This document shows positions 22,128-29,058 of a DNA stretch of 31,909 nucleotides, piece after piece. The DNA comes from a virus, in IMG/VR virus record IMGVR_UViG_3300042691_014705, positions 1-31,909 of that record; one strand, given 5' to 3'. Made by a program: the position numbers and the translations under genes. The notes under the pieces are model-generated. The model made no database searches, was not told the DNA's origin, and saw only the letters and a program-made list of their open reading frames with translations. The first letter of the stretch is position 1. Each line of letters begins with the position of its first letter.

Positions 22128-23422
22128 TGGTTGAATTTTTACCCAAGCAAATCGAATGCTTAAACGCCCTCGGGCTCGATAGTTCGGCCGAGGTTGTTTT
22201 ATTCGGGGGCGCCGCTGGCGGGGCGAAATCGTTCACGGGTTGCGCGTGGCAAATTCAACGCCGTTTAAAATACCCAGGAACGCGCGGGCTAATCGGCCGC
22301 TCGAAACTCGACACGCTGAAAAAAACCACGTTAAAAACGTTTTTCGAGGTTGCGGGCCTTTTCGGGTTGGTCGCCAATAAACATTATCAGTTTAACGCTC
22401 AATCGAACGTTATAACCTTTTACAATGGTTCCGAAATCATTCTAAAAGATTTGTTTTCGTACCCCTCAGACCCGTCGTTCGATTCGTTAGGGTCGCTCGA
22501 AATTACCGATAGTTTTTTAGATGAGTGCTCTCAGATAAGCAAAAAGGCGGTCGATATAGTTCGGAGCCGTATAAGATACAAGCTTACTCAGTACAATTTA
22601 ACCCCGAAAACGTTGCTCACTTGCAACCCCTCGAAAGGTTGGTTATACAATGAGATTTACGCCCCGTGGCGAGCTCAAAACCTCCCCTCGTTTATTCAGT
22701 TCATACCGTCGCGGGTTGCAGATAATCCCCATTTACCGCCCTCCTATGCTGAAACGCTGGCGCGGTTGCCTGAGGTTGATCGTAAAAGGCTATTGGAGGG
22801 CGATTGGGATTATGATGAAACCGCCGACGCCCTTTTCCTTACCGACGATGTTTTAAGAGCTTTTAGAGAGCCCCAAAATGAAGGGGAACTATTTATTACG
22901 GCCGACGTTGCCCGCTTGGGTAAAGATAGAACCGTTATCGCCCTTTGGCGCGGGCTTTCCCTCATTCATATAACCGAGCTCAGAAAAAAACGAATCGACG
23001 AAACGGCGGCAATTATAAGAGAATTAGCAAATTTTCATAAAGTCAAGTTATCCAATACAATCGCCGACGCCGACGGGCTCGGGGCGGGGCTCGTTGACGT
23101 GCTCAAGTGCCGAGAATTCAGGAACGGGGCGCGGGCCACTAAGCCCGAGAGGTTCGTTAACCTTAAAGCCGAATGCTTTTTTAAGCTGGCGGAATACATC
23201 GAACTCAATCGCGTTATTTTCCCTCAGGGGCACCGCGATACGATAGTAAAAGAGCTCGATTTAATACGCCGAAAGAACCCCGACGGGGACGGCAAACTAG
23301 CGGTAACAGGAAAAGAGGAGATACAACGAACCCACGGTATGAGCCCCGATTACGCCGACGCTATCGCGATGAGAATGTTTTTCGAGCTTTTTCCCAATTA
23401 TGGGCGCTATTCATACGCCTAA
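22127..23422 (+). CDS. terL: terminase large subunit
   Basis: 431 residues. Walker A is GGAAGGAKS (27-35); Walker B is at LEITDSFLDECSQIS; the coupling motif at LLTCNPSKGW; the nuclease domain has acidic clusters in FITADVARLGKDRTV, IADADGLGAG and SPDYADAIAM. It drives ATP-dependent DNA packaging and cuts concatemers. It is unusual that it sits on the early-gene strand, after a small HTH gene, while the small subunit candidate is on the opposite strand. A promoter for the replication genes follows its stop. Confidence 0.92.
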   Translation: MVEFLPKQIECLNALGLDSSAEVVLFGGAAGGAKSFTGCAWQIQRRLKYPGTRGLIGRSKLDTLKKTTLKTFFEVAGLFGLVANKHYQFNAQSNVITFYNGSEIILKDLFSYPSDPSFDSLGSLEITDSFLDECSQISKKAVDIVRSRIRYKLTQYNLTPKTLLTCNPSKGWLYNEIYAPWRAQNLPSFIQFIPSRVADNPHLPPSYAETLARLPEVDRKRLLEGDWDYDETADALFLTDDVLRAFREPQNEGELFITADVARLGKDRTVIALWRGLSLIHITELRKKRIDETAAIIRELANFHKVKLSNTIADADGLGAGLVDVLKCREFRNGARATKPERFVNLKAECFFKLAEYIELNRVIFPQGHRDTIVKELDLIRRKNPDGDGKLAVTGKEEIQRTHGMSPDYADAIAMRMFFELFPNYGRYSYA

Positions 23423-23479
23423 AAAATAGCTAACTTGTTGAGCCTCAATAACCGATTTGTTAAAATTTGTTAAATTTCC

Positions 23480-23508
23480 AATGTAGCAAAAAAACTACAT
23501 TACATTTG
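23480..23508 (+). promoter_or_regulatory. promoter with inverted-repeat operator
   Basis: TACATTTG (23501-23508) is a perfect -7 box; no TTTG lies at the ideal distance. A perfect inverted repeat, AATGTAG (23480-23486) and CTACATT (23495-23501), 8-nt spacer, abuts and touches the -7 box. It shares AATGTAGCAAAAA with the 20830 site. Upstream are two tandem TTTGTTAAA copies (23456-23475). Poor -33 plus operator suggests regulated use, driving the recombination/replication genes from 23532. Confidence 0.65.
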
Positions 23509-23531
23509 TCAAACATTTAAAAACACACACA

Positions 23532-23723
23532 ATGAACACAGTAACAATCGAAACAGAATGGAAGCGCCGAATGGATTTAGTGAACGATCCTAATTTCGTA
23601 AAACTTTGCGTTAAATACGCTCAAAAATTAGGAATTAGCGCCAGCGAATGGAATGCTAACCGCGGTTCACTTGTTCTTTATTTCGCTAATGAAATGTGCG
23701 CTATTGAAAATAAAAACCGATAA
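23532..23723 (+). CDS. small hypothetical protein, 63 aa
   Basis: MNTVTIETEWKRRMDLVNDP... then FVKLCVKYAQKLGISASEWN and a final helix with LYFANEMCAIEN. The pattern 'W..R...V.DP.FV..C..YA..LGIS..EWN' is familiar from Bacteroidota phages, where it is annotated as hypothetical. It is the first gene after the second rightward promoter and is followed by a terminator-like hairpin, so it may be expressed above its downstream neighbours. Confidence 0.7.
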   Translation: MNTVTIETEWKRRMDLVNDPNFVKLCVKYAQKLGISASEWNANRGSLVLYFANEMCAIENKNR

Positions 23724-23737
23724 TATCAACCTCAGGG

Positions 23738-23763
23738 GCGCGGCTGATCAACGCGCATTTTTT
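23738..23763 (+). terminator. intrinsic terminator or attenuator
   Basis: GCGCG (23738-23742), 9-nt loop, CGCGC (23752-23756), then ATTTTTT ending 23763. It lies between the first and second genes of the replication unit, so it would attenuate the genes that follow unless antitermination occurs. Confidence 0.65.
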
Positions 23764-23786
23764 AGAAACTTAAAACCCCTTTTAAT

Positions 23787-23981
23787 ATGTATCAAATTAT
23801 CATCACTCATCTTCAGGAACGAACCGCCCAGGTTATCCACTATCAAAAGCTCGACAAAGCCCTCCACGCCTTTAAAGAGATTTGTAACGATAAGGGTTAT
23901 AAATGGGAATGGAGCGACGATCTGCCAACCGCTGGCGGTAATGACTGCGAGTATAAAATCGAAATCAATTATTCACTATAA
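23787..23981 (+). CDS. small hypothetical protein, 64 aa
   Basis: Starts MYQIIITHLQERTAQVIHY, with an alternating strand-helix-strand pattern (KALHAFKEICNDKGYKWEW) and an acidic end. No family is recognised. The start is preceded by TAAAACCCCTTTTAAT, a leader that recurs before the genes at 23993 and 24402. Confidence 0.6.
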   Translation: MYQIIITHLQERTAQVIHYQKLDKALHAFKEICNDKGYKWEWSDDLPTAGGNDCEYKIEINYSL

Positions 23982-23992
23982 AACCCCCCGAA

Positions 23993-24289
23993 ATGATGAA
24001 AACCATAACGGTAAAACTCCAACGCCCCGCAACCGTGGACGTTATCGAATTCGAGCTCCCCCACTTCTCTAAAAAGGGCGCCACTTATTACGCCGTAATT
24101 AACCCGCTTGAGGCGATTGAGGTTAGCCCGTGGCCCCGAATCGACGCGCCAATGATCAACATACAAAGAAGCCCGAACCAAATCGAGGAGGCTTTTAGCT
24201 GGGATTCTGAAACCTCAACCCGCGAGGAATTTATGGCGGTTTATACGGCCGCGTTTGAAAGTATAACCACTAAAATCCTGAGCATATGA
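23993..24289 (+). CDS. hypothetical protein, 98 aa
   Basis: N-terminal strand-rich part (MMKTITVKLQRPATVDVIEF, ATYYAVINP) and a helical C-terminus (TREEFMAVYTAAFESITTKI). A second ATG at 23996 could be the start. ATGA overlap with the next small gene at 24286-24289. No family recognised; by position it belongs to the early replication/recombination unit. Confidence 0.6.
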   Translation: MMKTITVKLQRPATVDVIEFELPHFSKKGATYYAVINPLEAIEVSPWPRIDAPMINIQRSPNQIEEAFSWDSETSTREEFMAVYTAAFESITTKILSI

Positions 24290-24390
24290 AAACCGTCTCC
24301 AAATGGCTCCGCTGGCTCGCGTGGGGAATTGCTATTTACGCCCTCCTCAGATACTGCGAAGAGCTTAACACCTGTTTAATGAACTATTAA
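24286..24390 (+). CDS. 34-aa single-TM protein
   Basis: ATG overlaps the preceding TGA (24286-24289), and TAA is at 24388-24390. MKTVSKWLRWLAWGIAIYAL is a basic start followed by a hydrophobic helix, and the tail contains two Cys (YCEELNTC). Coupled translation and a coherent membrane segment support it. Function unknown. Confidence 0.55.
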   Translation: MKTVSKWLRWLAWGIAIYALLRYCEELNTCLMNY

Positions 24391-24401
24391 AACCCCTTAA
24401 A

Positions 24402-25067
24402 ATGTACCCCCTTAACCCCGAAACAATGGCGCAAATTCAGAAATTTACCCAGCGCCTCAACACCCAGCCCGACCCGCTCAGCGTCGAGCAAACGCCCGAC
24501 CGCAAAGCCTCGACGGTAGTTATCTCTCATATCGAAATGACGCTCGACGAATTGTTTTTCGGCCAATGGAAAACGGAAAATTTTAAATGGAGCCCCGTAG
24601 CTAATGAAATTCAAGGTTCCCTCGAGCTCGTGGTAATTCACCCCGTCACAGGTTACGAAATCCGCCGAACTGGCGCCGCCTCCATCGTTATAATGGTCGA
24701 TAGAGCACCCGAAAACCTTGCGGGCCAAGAACGTAACCAATGGGCGCTCAACCCATCGAATAAGAAACCCAACGCCCTCGATATGGCTTTTCCTAAATTA
24801 AAAAGTGAATGCCTCAAGAACGCCGCCCAATCTCTCGGGCCTATCTTTGGCCGTGACCTGAATCGTAAAAACAAGGACGTTTACAAACCTTTTAAGATAG
24901 CCAGCGCGGGCGAATTACCTGAGGCCCTTATCTCTCGGCTCGAGGTTGGTATTCTGAATGGCGATCCACAGGCGGCCGACGCTATTAAAGCCCTCGACGC
25001 TCATTTGAGCCCTGAGCAAAAAAATAATTTACAAACCCTTTTAACATCTAAAGAAAATGGAAATTAA
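24402..25067 (+). CDS. single-strand annealing protein candidate (Rad52/Sak-like)
   Basis: 221 residues. The central part (FKWSPVANEIQGSLELVVIH, TGYEIRRTGAASIVIM) followed by a helix (MAFPKLKSECLKNAAQSLGP, then IFGRDLNRKN) resembles the beta-sheet plus 'K.A..DA.K.A...LG..FGR.L' pattern of Rad52/Sak-type annealing proteins. The C-terminus is a helical tail. It lies directly before a YqaJ exonuclease (11-nt overlap); annealing protein plus exonuclease is the standard two-component phage recombination pair. The family is inferred from pattern and context. Confidence 0.65.
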   Translation: MYPLNPETMAQIQKFTQRLNTQPDPLSVEQTPDRKASTVVISHIEMTLDELFFGQWKTENFKWSPVANEIQGSLELVVIHPVTGYEIRRTGAASIVIMVDRAPENLAGQERNQWALNPSNKKPNALDMAFPKLKSECLKNAAQSLGPIFGRDLNRKNKDVYKPFKIASAGELPEALISRLEVGILNGDPQAADAIKALDAHLSPEQKNNLQTLLTSKENGN

Positions 25068-25764
25068 TCCTTACCTCGCCGAATATATGGCGACCGTTAA
25101 CCAACAAAGCGCCGCGTGGGATAAACTACGCCTCGGCCGTTTCACAGGCTCAGGAATTAGCGCCCTAATGACCGACCCGAAAACAAAGGCCGCAAAGGAA
25201 GCGGGCGAGCTTTCAGAAACCGCCAAAAAATACATTTATGAAAAAGTAATGGAGGAGGTCACGGGGCAAAGCGCCAACGAGGCCACGTCCCGCGCTATCG
25301 ACTGGGGGAATGAGTGGGAAGAGCACGCGTTAAAAGAACTTCAAAAGGCTATCAATTGCCCCGACGATCGCTTTGAATTTAAACCCGCGTTTAAACTGTT
25401 TAACGATTATTTCGGATGCAGTCCCGACGCGTTCGGCTGGCTTCCCGACTTTGAGCGCGTGGGAATCGAGATAAAATGCCCGTGGAATTCGGTTAACCAT
25501 TATTTACATTCTCAGGTGAAAACCGCCGAGGATTTGAAAAAAGTTAACCCCGACTATTATTGGCAAGTGCTCGGTAATATGCTCACGTTTAATTTACCCG
25601 CGTGGATATTCGCCAGCTACGACCCGCGCCAACCTGAAAGCCGCCGCCTTCATTACGTGGTAATTGAGGCCGAAATTGACGCCCTGAATGAGCTTTGCGA
25701 GCGTATGGATGCCGCGTATAAATTCAAAGAAACCATTAAAAACGCTTGGATAGATGGATTATAA
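25057..25764 (+). CDS. YqaJ/lambda-Exo-type recombination exonuclease
   Basis: 235 residues with the PD-(D/E)XK core: RFTGSGISALM near the N-terminus, IDWGNEWEEHAL (82-92), SPDAFG with Asp124, GIEIKCPW with Glu138 and Lys140, and YYWQVLGNML, the Gln-containing helix of YqaJ enzymes. It resects double-stranded ends 5' to 3' so that the annealing protein can load. It overlaps the annealing-protein gene (11 nt) and the helicase gene (11 nt), forming a tight unit. Confidence 0.88.
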   Translation: MEINPYLAEYMATVNQQSAAWDKLRLGRFTGSGISALMTDPKTKAAKEAGELSETAKKYIYEKVMEEVTGQSANEATSRAIDWGNEWEEHALKELQKAINCPDDRFEFKPAFKLFNDYFGCSPDAFGWLPDFERVGIEIKCPWNSVNHYLHSQVKTAEDLKKVNPDYYWQVLGNMLTFNLPAWIFASYDPRQPESRRLHYVVIEAEIDALNELCERMDAAYKFKETIKNAWIDGL

Positions 25765-27139
25765 AACCTTTCTTGAATCAAAGCGCCATAACTCTCTCGA
25801 TTATGGTATTGAATGCAATTACCTACCCGACGCGATGTTTGATTATCAAAAGCATATTAGCGAATATGCGATTAAAAAGGGACGTTGCGCGGTTTTCCTC
25901 GATACGGGGCTCGGTAAAACTATTATTGAGCTTTGCGTAGCTTCAAACTATGCCAGGCATACCAATAAACCCGTTTTAATTATTACTCCTTTGGCGGTTG
26001 CTTTTCAGTTTATCAAAGAGGCTAATAAATTCGGCATCGACGATATTAGTTACTCAAAAGATGGATCAGTAAAAACTAAAATAGTCGTTTGCAACTATGA
26101 GCGTATTGAAAAATTTGACCGCTCATTATTCGACTGCGTTATCCTCGACGAAAGTAGTATCCTCAAGAATTTCGACGGGGCTATTAAGCAGCAAATAACG
26201 AGCTTTCTCAAAAAAATTAAGTACCGTTTTCTTTTCACCGCGACCCCATCTCCAAACGATTATATTGAGCTGGGCACGAGTTCGGAAGCTCTTGGGTATA
26301 TGGGGTATATGGATATGTTGGGTAAATTTTTTAAAAACAATCAAAATAACGTAGCTAAACTTTCTCAAATATCTAAGGCACGTCAGGGAGAAGAGTTTTA
26401 TTTAAAACCTCATGCCGAAAGCGATTTTTGGGCGTGGGTGAAAAGTTGGAGTATATCTTGTAAAAAGCCCAGCGACCTCGGGTTTTCTGATGCTTTGCAT
26501 ATTTTACCCGAATTGCACGAAATCCAAACTATTATCAGAAATGTTAACCCGCTGGCGGTTAACGGTCAGATGAATATGTTCGCTTTGCCCGCTACGGGAT
26601 TTGCTGAAATTAAAGCCGAGGTTAGGGCCACAATTAACCAACGGTGCGAAATGGCAGTAGATAAAGCCGCCGTTAATGAATGCTCGGTTTACTGGGTTAA
26701 TCTTAATGACGAAGCCGCGCTAATTAGCCAAATGGATCCAACCGCTATCGAGGTTAGGGGAGCTATGGACATCGATAAAAAAGAGGAGATTTTATTAGCC
26801 TTTTCAAATGGCGAAATAAAAAAGCTGATAACGAAAACATCAATAACGGCGTTTGGTTTGAATTGGCAACATTGCAACCATACAACCTATTTCCCAACCT
26901 ATTCATATGAGCAGTATTACCAAGCTATTCGCCGATTTTGGCGATTTGGGCAAAAGCGAGAGGTAACGGTAGATCTAATTCTATCAGACGGCCAAATTAA
27001 AATAATGGAATCGCTAATGATTAAAAAAGATAAAGCCGTCCAAATGTTCGAAAAGCTCATTAAACAAACGAACTCCGATTTTTCAATTCAAAAAAAGGAC
27101 TTCAATAAATCTATAATTTTTCCAAACTTCATTAATTAA
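25754..27139 (+). CDS. SF2 (SNF2-like) helicase
   Basis: 461 residues. Motif I DTGLGKT (50-56), motif II LDESS (131-135), motif III TATP (162-165), and motif VI near QAIRRFWRFGQKR in the second RecA-like domain. An N-terminal Q-like segment (LPDAMFDYQKHI) precedes them. SNF2-related phage proteins of this size translocate on double-stranded DNA; this one is paired with a methyltransferase 4 nt downstream. Codons are more AT-rich than in the surrounding recombination genes, suggesting the pair moved together. Confidence 0.85.
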   Translation: MDYKTFLESKRHNSLDYGIECNYLPDAMFDYQKHISEYAIKKGRCAVFLDTGLGKTIIELCVASNYARHTNKPVLIITPLAVAFQFIKEANKFGIDDISYSKDGSVKTKIVVCNYERIEKFDRSLFDCVILDESSILKNFDGAIKQQITSFLKKIKYRFLFTATPSPNDYIELGTSSEALGYMGYMDMLGKFFKNNQNNVAKLSQISKARQGEEFYLKPHAESDFWAWVKSWSISCKKPSDLGFSDALHILPELHEIQTIIRNVNPLAVNGQMNMFALPATGFAEIKAEVRATINQRCEMAVDKAAVNECSVYWVNLNDEAALISQMDPTAIEVRGAMDIDKKEEILLAFSNGEIKKLITKTSITAFGLNWQHCNHTTYFPTYSYEQYYQAIRRFWRFGQKREVTVDLILSDGQIKIMESLMIKKDKAVQMFEKLIKQTNSDFSIQKKDFNKSIIFPNFIN

Positions 27140-27143
27140 ACAC

Positions 27144-28142
27144 ATGGTAAAAAATCAACAAGTAACCGAAGATTACGCTATTTACAATTCCGATTGCATG
27201 TATGTAATTGAATCAATGCCCGAGAATAGTATCGACCTTTCGATTTATTCTCCCCCGTTTGCTGGGCTTTACAATTACTCAAGTCACGAAAACGATTTTA
27301 GTAACTGCGAGAGTAAAGAGCAATTTTTAGAGCAGTACGAATTTTTAATTAAACAAATGGCGCGCGTCACTAAGCCAGGCCGAATTAACGCCGTACACGT
27401 TACCGACGTGCACACCCATACGGGGCGCCTTTGGGACTTTCCTGGCGAGGTAATCAAAATCCACGAAAAATACGGCTTTGAATATCATAACCGTATAACG
27501 ATTTGGAAAGAGCCTCTAAAAGTTCGAATGAGGACTATGGTTCAATCGCTCATGCACAAATTTATAGTTGAGGATGCAACCCGTTGTTTTACTGCGATGC
27601 CTGATTATGTTTTAATTTTTAAAAAACGCGGGGAAATCGAGAAACCCGTAACCCATCCAAACGGGCTCAATGATTTTGAATATTTTGGGGAAACGCCATT
27701 TTTAGAAGCTCACCGCGAAACGTACGGAAATTACGCCGACTTCAGAAAAAAATGGAAATCTTTTGAGGGCGATCACCGCGAAAATAAATTAAGTCATTTA
27801 ACGTGGCAACGATACGCCTCGAGCGTTTGGGACGACGTAAGAATTGATAACGTTTTACCCTTCAAAGATAGCCGCGAAGAGGATGACGAAAAGCACGTTC
27901 ACCCACTCCAATTAGATGTAATTGACCGCCTTGTTTATTTATATTCTAATCCTGGCGAAACCGTTTTAACGCCATTTATGGGCGTAGGGTCTGAGGTTTA
28001 TAGCCCCGTTTCAATGGGCCGCAAAGCGATCGGAATCGAGTTAAAAGAAAGCTATTTTAAACAAGCAACTCTAAATCTCGCAGAGGCTAAAAAACGCTTT
28101 AAAAATGTAGAAACCCTTAATTTATTTGATCATGCTCAATAA
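27144..28142 (+). CDS. DNA N4-cytosine/N6-adenine methyltransferase
   Basis: 332 residues. Catalytic motif SPPF (36-39) comes first, and the AdoMet motif (TPFMGVGS, then GRKAIGIEL) near the end: the order of beta-class enzymes. SPPY/F favours N4-cytosine methylation, though some N6-adenine enzymes have it. The middle carries an ~200-residue target-recognition part (HVTDVHTHTGR, RMRTMVQSLMHKF). No restriction endonuclease is seen nearby; a protective or regulatory role with the adjoining helicase is likely. The end overlaps the next gene by 11 nt. Confidence 0.85.
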   Translation: MVKNQQVTEDYAIYNSDCMYVIESMPENSIDLSIYSPPFAGLYNYSSHENDFSNCESKEQFLEQYEFLIKQMARVTKPGRINAVHVTDVHTHTGRLWDFPGEVIKIHEKYGFEYHNRITIWKEPLKVRMRTMVQSLMHKFIVEDATRCFTAMPDYVLIFKKRGEIEKPVTHPNGLNDFEYFGETPFLEAHRETYGNYADFRKKWKSFEGDHRENKLSHLTWQRYASSVWDDVRIDNVLPFKDSREEDDEKHVHPLQLDVIDRLVYLYSNPGETVLTPFMGVGSEVYSPVSMGRKAIGIELKESYFKQATLNLAEAKKRFKNVETLNLFDHAQ

Positions 28143-28455
28143 CTATTTAACCCGAGAGGTTTTCGAGCTTCTCAAATCCCAAACAACCGCCCGAGATAAT
28201 ATGCTCGAGTGCGTTCAACACGTCCATAACCTCGAAATGGCGGCTCTGAATATACCCCGCGAGGATTATTATAACGCCTTTTTCGGGGGCCGCCTGAGTT
28301 CGGTTAAAAGTATCGATCGAATTTGGCGAAAGATTCAGGAAGACGTTCCCGAGCTCAGGGGCTCAGAGTGGGAAGCCCGCCAGGTTCAAAGCGGTCGTAT
28401 AGATATCGAAGATTTAAGCTATTTAAAAAACCAATTAAATTTATTCAACCTTTAA
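28132..28455 (+). CDS. hypothetical protein, 107 aa
   Basis: I start at ATG 28132 (MLNNYLTREVF); the frame also contains a TTG two codons earlier. Helical; the central SVKSIDRIWRKIQEDVPELRG followed by WEARQ is a pattern I have seen in phage replication clusters, function unknown. Ends with a hydrophobic LNLFNL tail. It lies between the methyltransferase and a winged-helix protein. Confidence 0.65.
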   Translation: MLNNYLTREVFELLKSQTTARDNMLECVQHVHNLEMAALNIPREDYYNAFFGGRLSSVKSIDRIWRKIQEDVPELRGSEWEARQVQSGRIDIEDLSYLKNQLNLFNL

Positions 28456-28465
28456 AATTCACACT

Positions 28466-28939
28466 ATGAAAAAACGTTCTCCCTTTAATTACGTGGCTCG
28501 CATCGAGCGCGTTCAAAAATGGCTAACCGCCAATCCTGGGCTCCACGTTAACGAGATGCTCGACGAAATGAGCGACACCCCTCGAGGTACTCTGAGCTCC
28601 TTAATTTCGTTCATGACTAACGCGGGCCACTTAGTTAGGCATTCGAAAGGCTTTTATGCTTTGCCCGAAATCGTCGCCAGCCCTCGCTCGGTTGCTTACG
28701 ATATCAGAAAAAACAAAGAAACCCCGAATTTATTTAAGCGGGTGAAAGGGGGGGGAGTACTCCCCGAAATGCCCCGAAATGCCCCGAACGGACTCGATGC
28801 GAATAACCTGTTACAACCTGTTACAACTAACGAACAAATCTCGAAAAGCGTCCTAACCGAATTCAACCGAAATCAGGCAATAATGAGCGCCGTCGACGTG
28901 TTGAAAAGTTACGGCGTAAAAGTTACCCTCGAGTTTTAA
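28466..28939 (+). CDS. winged-helix DNA-binding protein, origin-binder candidate
   Basis: 157 residues. Residues ~8-66 form a winged helix (RIERVQKWLTANPGLHVNEM, TPRGTLSSLISFMTNAGHL, VRHSKGFYALPEI). A disordered linker (about 75-130) follows, then a C-terminal helix-strand end (NQAIMSAVDVLKSYGVKVTL). The linker-coding DNA holds a 14-bp palindrome and two sets of tandem 10-bp repeats. The layout (N-terminal winged helix, iterons inside its own gene, then helicase loader and helicase genes) resembles lambda O, which binds iterons in its own coding sequence. Transcriptional regulation is the alternative. Confidence 0.65.
   Translation: MKKRSPFNYVARIERVQKWLTANPGLHVNEMLDEMSDTPRGTLSSLISFMTNAGHLVRHSKGFYALPEIVASPRSVAYDIRKNKETPNLFKRVKGGGVLPEMPRNAPNGLDANNLLQPVTTNEQISKSVLTEFNRNQAIMSAVDVLKSYGVKVTLEF
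28752..28826. repeat. palindrome and tandem 10-bp repeats inside the winged-helix gene
   Basis: GGGGAGTACTCCCC (28752-28765, perfect 14-bp palindrome, preceded by four more G), then CCCCGAAATG at 28762-28771 and 28772-28781, and a degenerate third copy at 28782-28791. A second pair, CCTGTTACAA, lies at 28807-28816 and 28817-28826. The 10-bp period is not a multiple of three, so the DNA repeats do not repeat the protein. Confidence 0.7.
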
Positions 28940-28969
28940 AATGGGCTATTATTGCCCCGCGACTTCCTT

Positions 28970-29008
28970 ATGAAAAAATTAAATACAGACTACCGCCGTA
29001 ATGCTTAA
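28970..29008 (+). CDS. 12-aa leader peptide candidate
   Basis: ATG AAA AAA TTA ... TAA encodes MKKLNTDYRRNA. It starts 11 nt before a long hairpin, and its stop lies inside it, before the DUF6291 gene. Ribosomes on it would have to open the left arm of the hairpin. Translation is not otherwise supported. Confidence 0.3.
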   Translation: MKKLNTDYRRNA

Positions 29009-29053
29009 GCTCATTCGAGCGAGGGGTCGCCGTTGCGTGCGGTAGTCGTATTT
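28981..29053 (+). promoter_or_regulatory. extended hairpin RNA before the replication gene
   Basis: Left arm 28981-28996 pairs with right arm 29039-29053: 15 bp with one bulged A at 28987. Pairing can continue inward for seven more pairs, two of them G-U (28997-29003 with 29031-29037), leaving a loop that holds either GCTC-ATTC-GAGC (29009-29020) or GCGA-GGGG-TCGC (29019-29030). These two share bases, so they exclude each other. The stem ends 5 nt before the next ATG (29059), so it may control translation or serve as a structured ncRNA or a single-strand initiation site. Confidence 0.65.
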
Positions 29054-29058
29054 TTAAA

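Noticed and set aside
24387-24740. 117-codon minus-strand frame opposite the annealing protein
   Set aside because: Antisense to a coherent gene; no neighbours on that strand.
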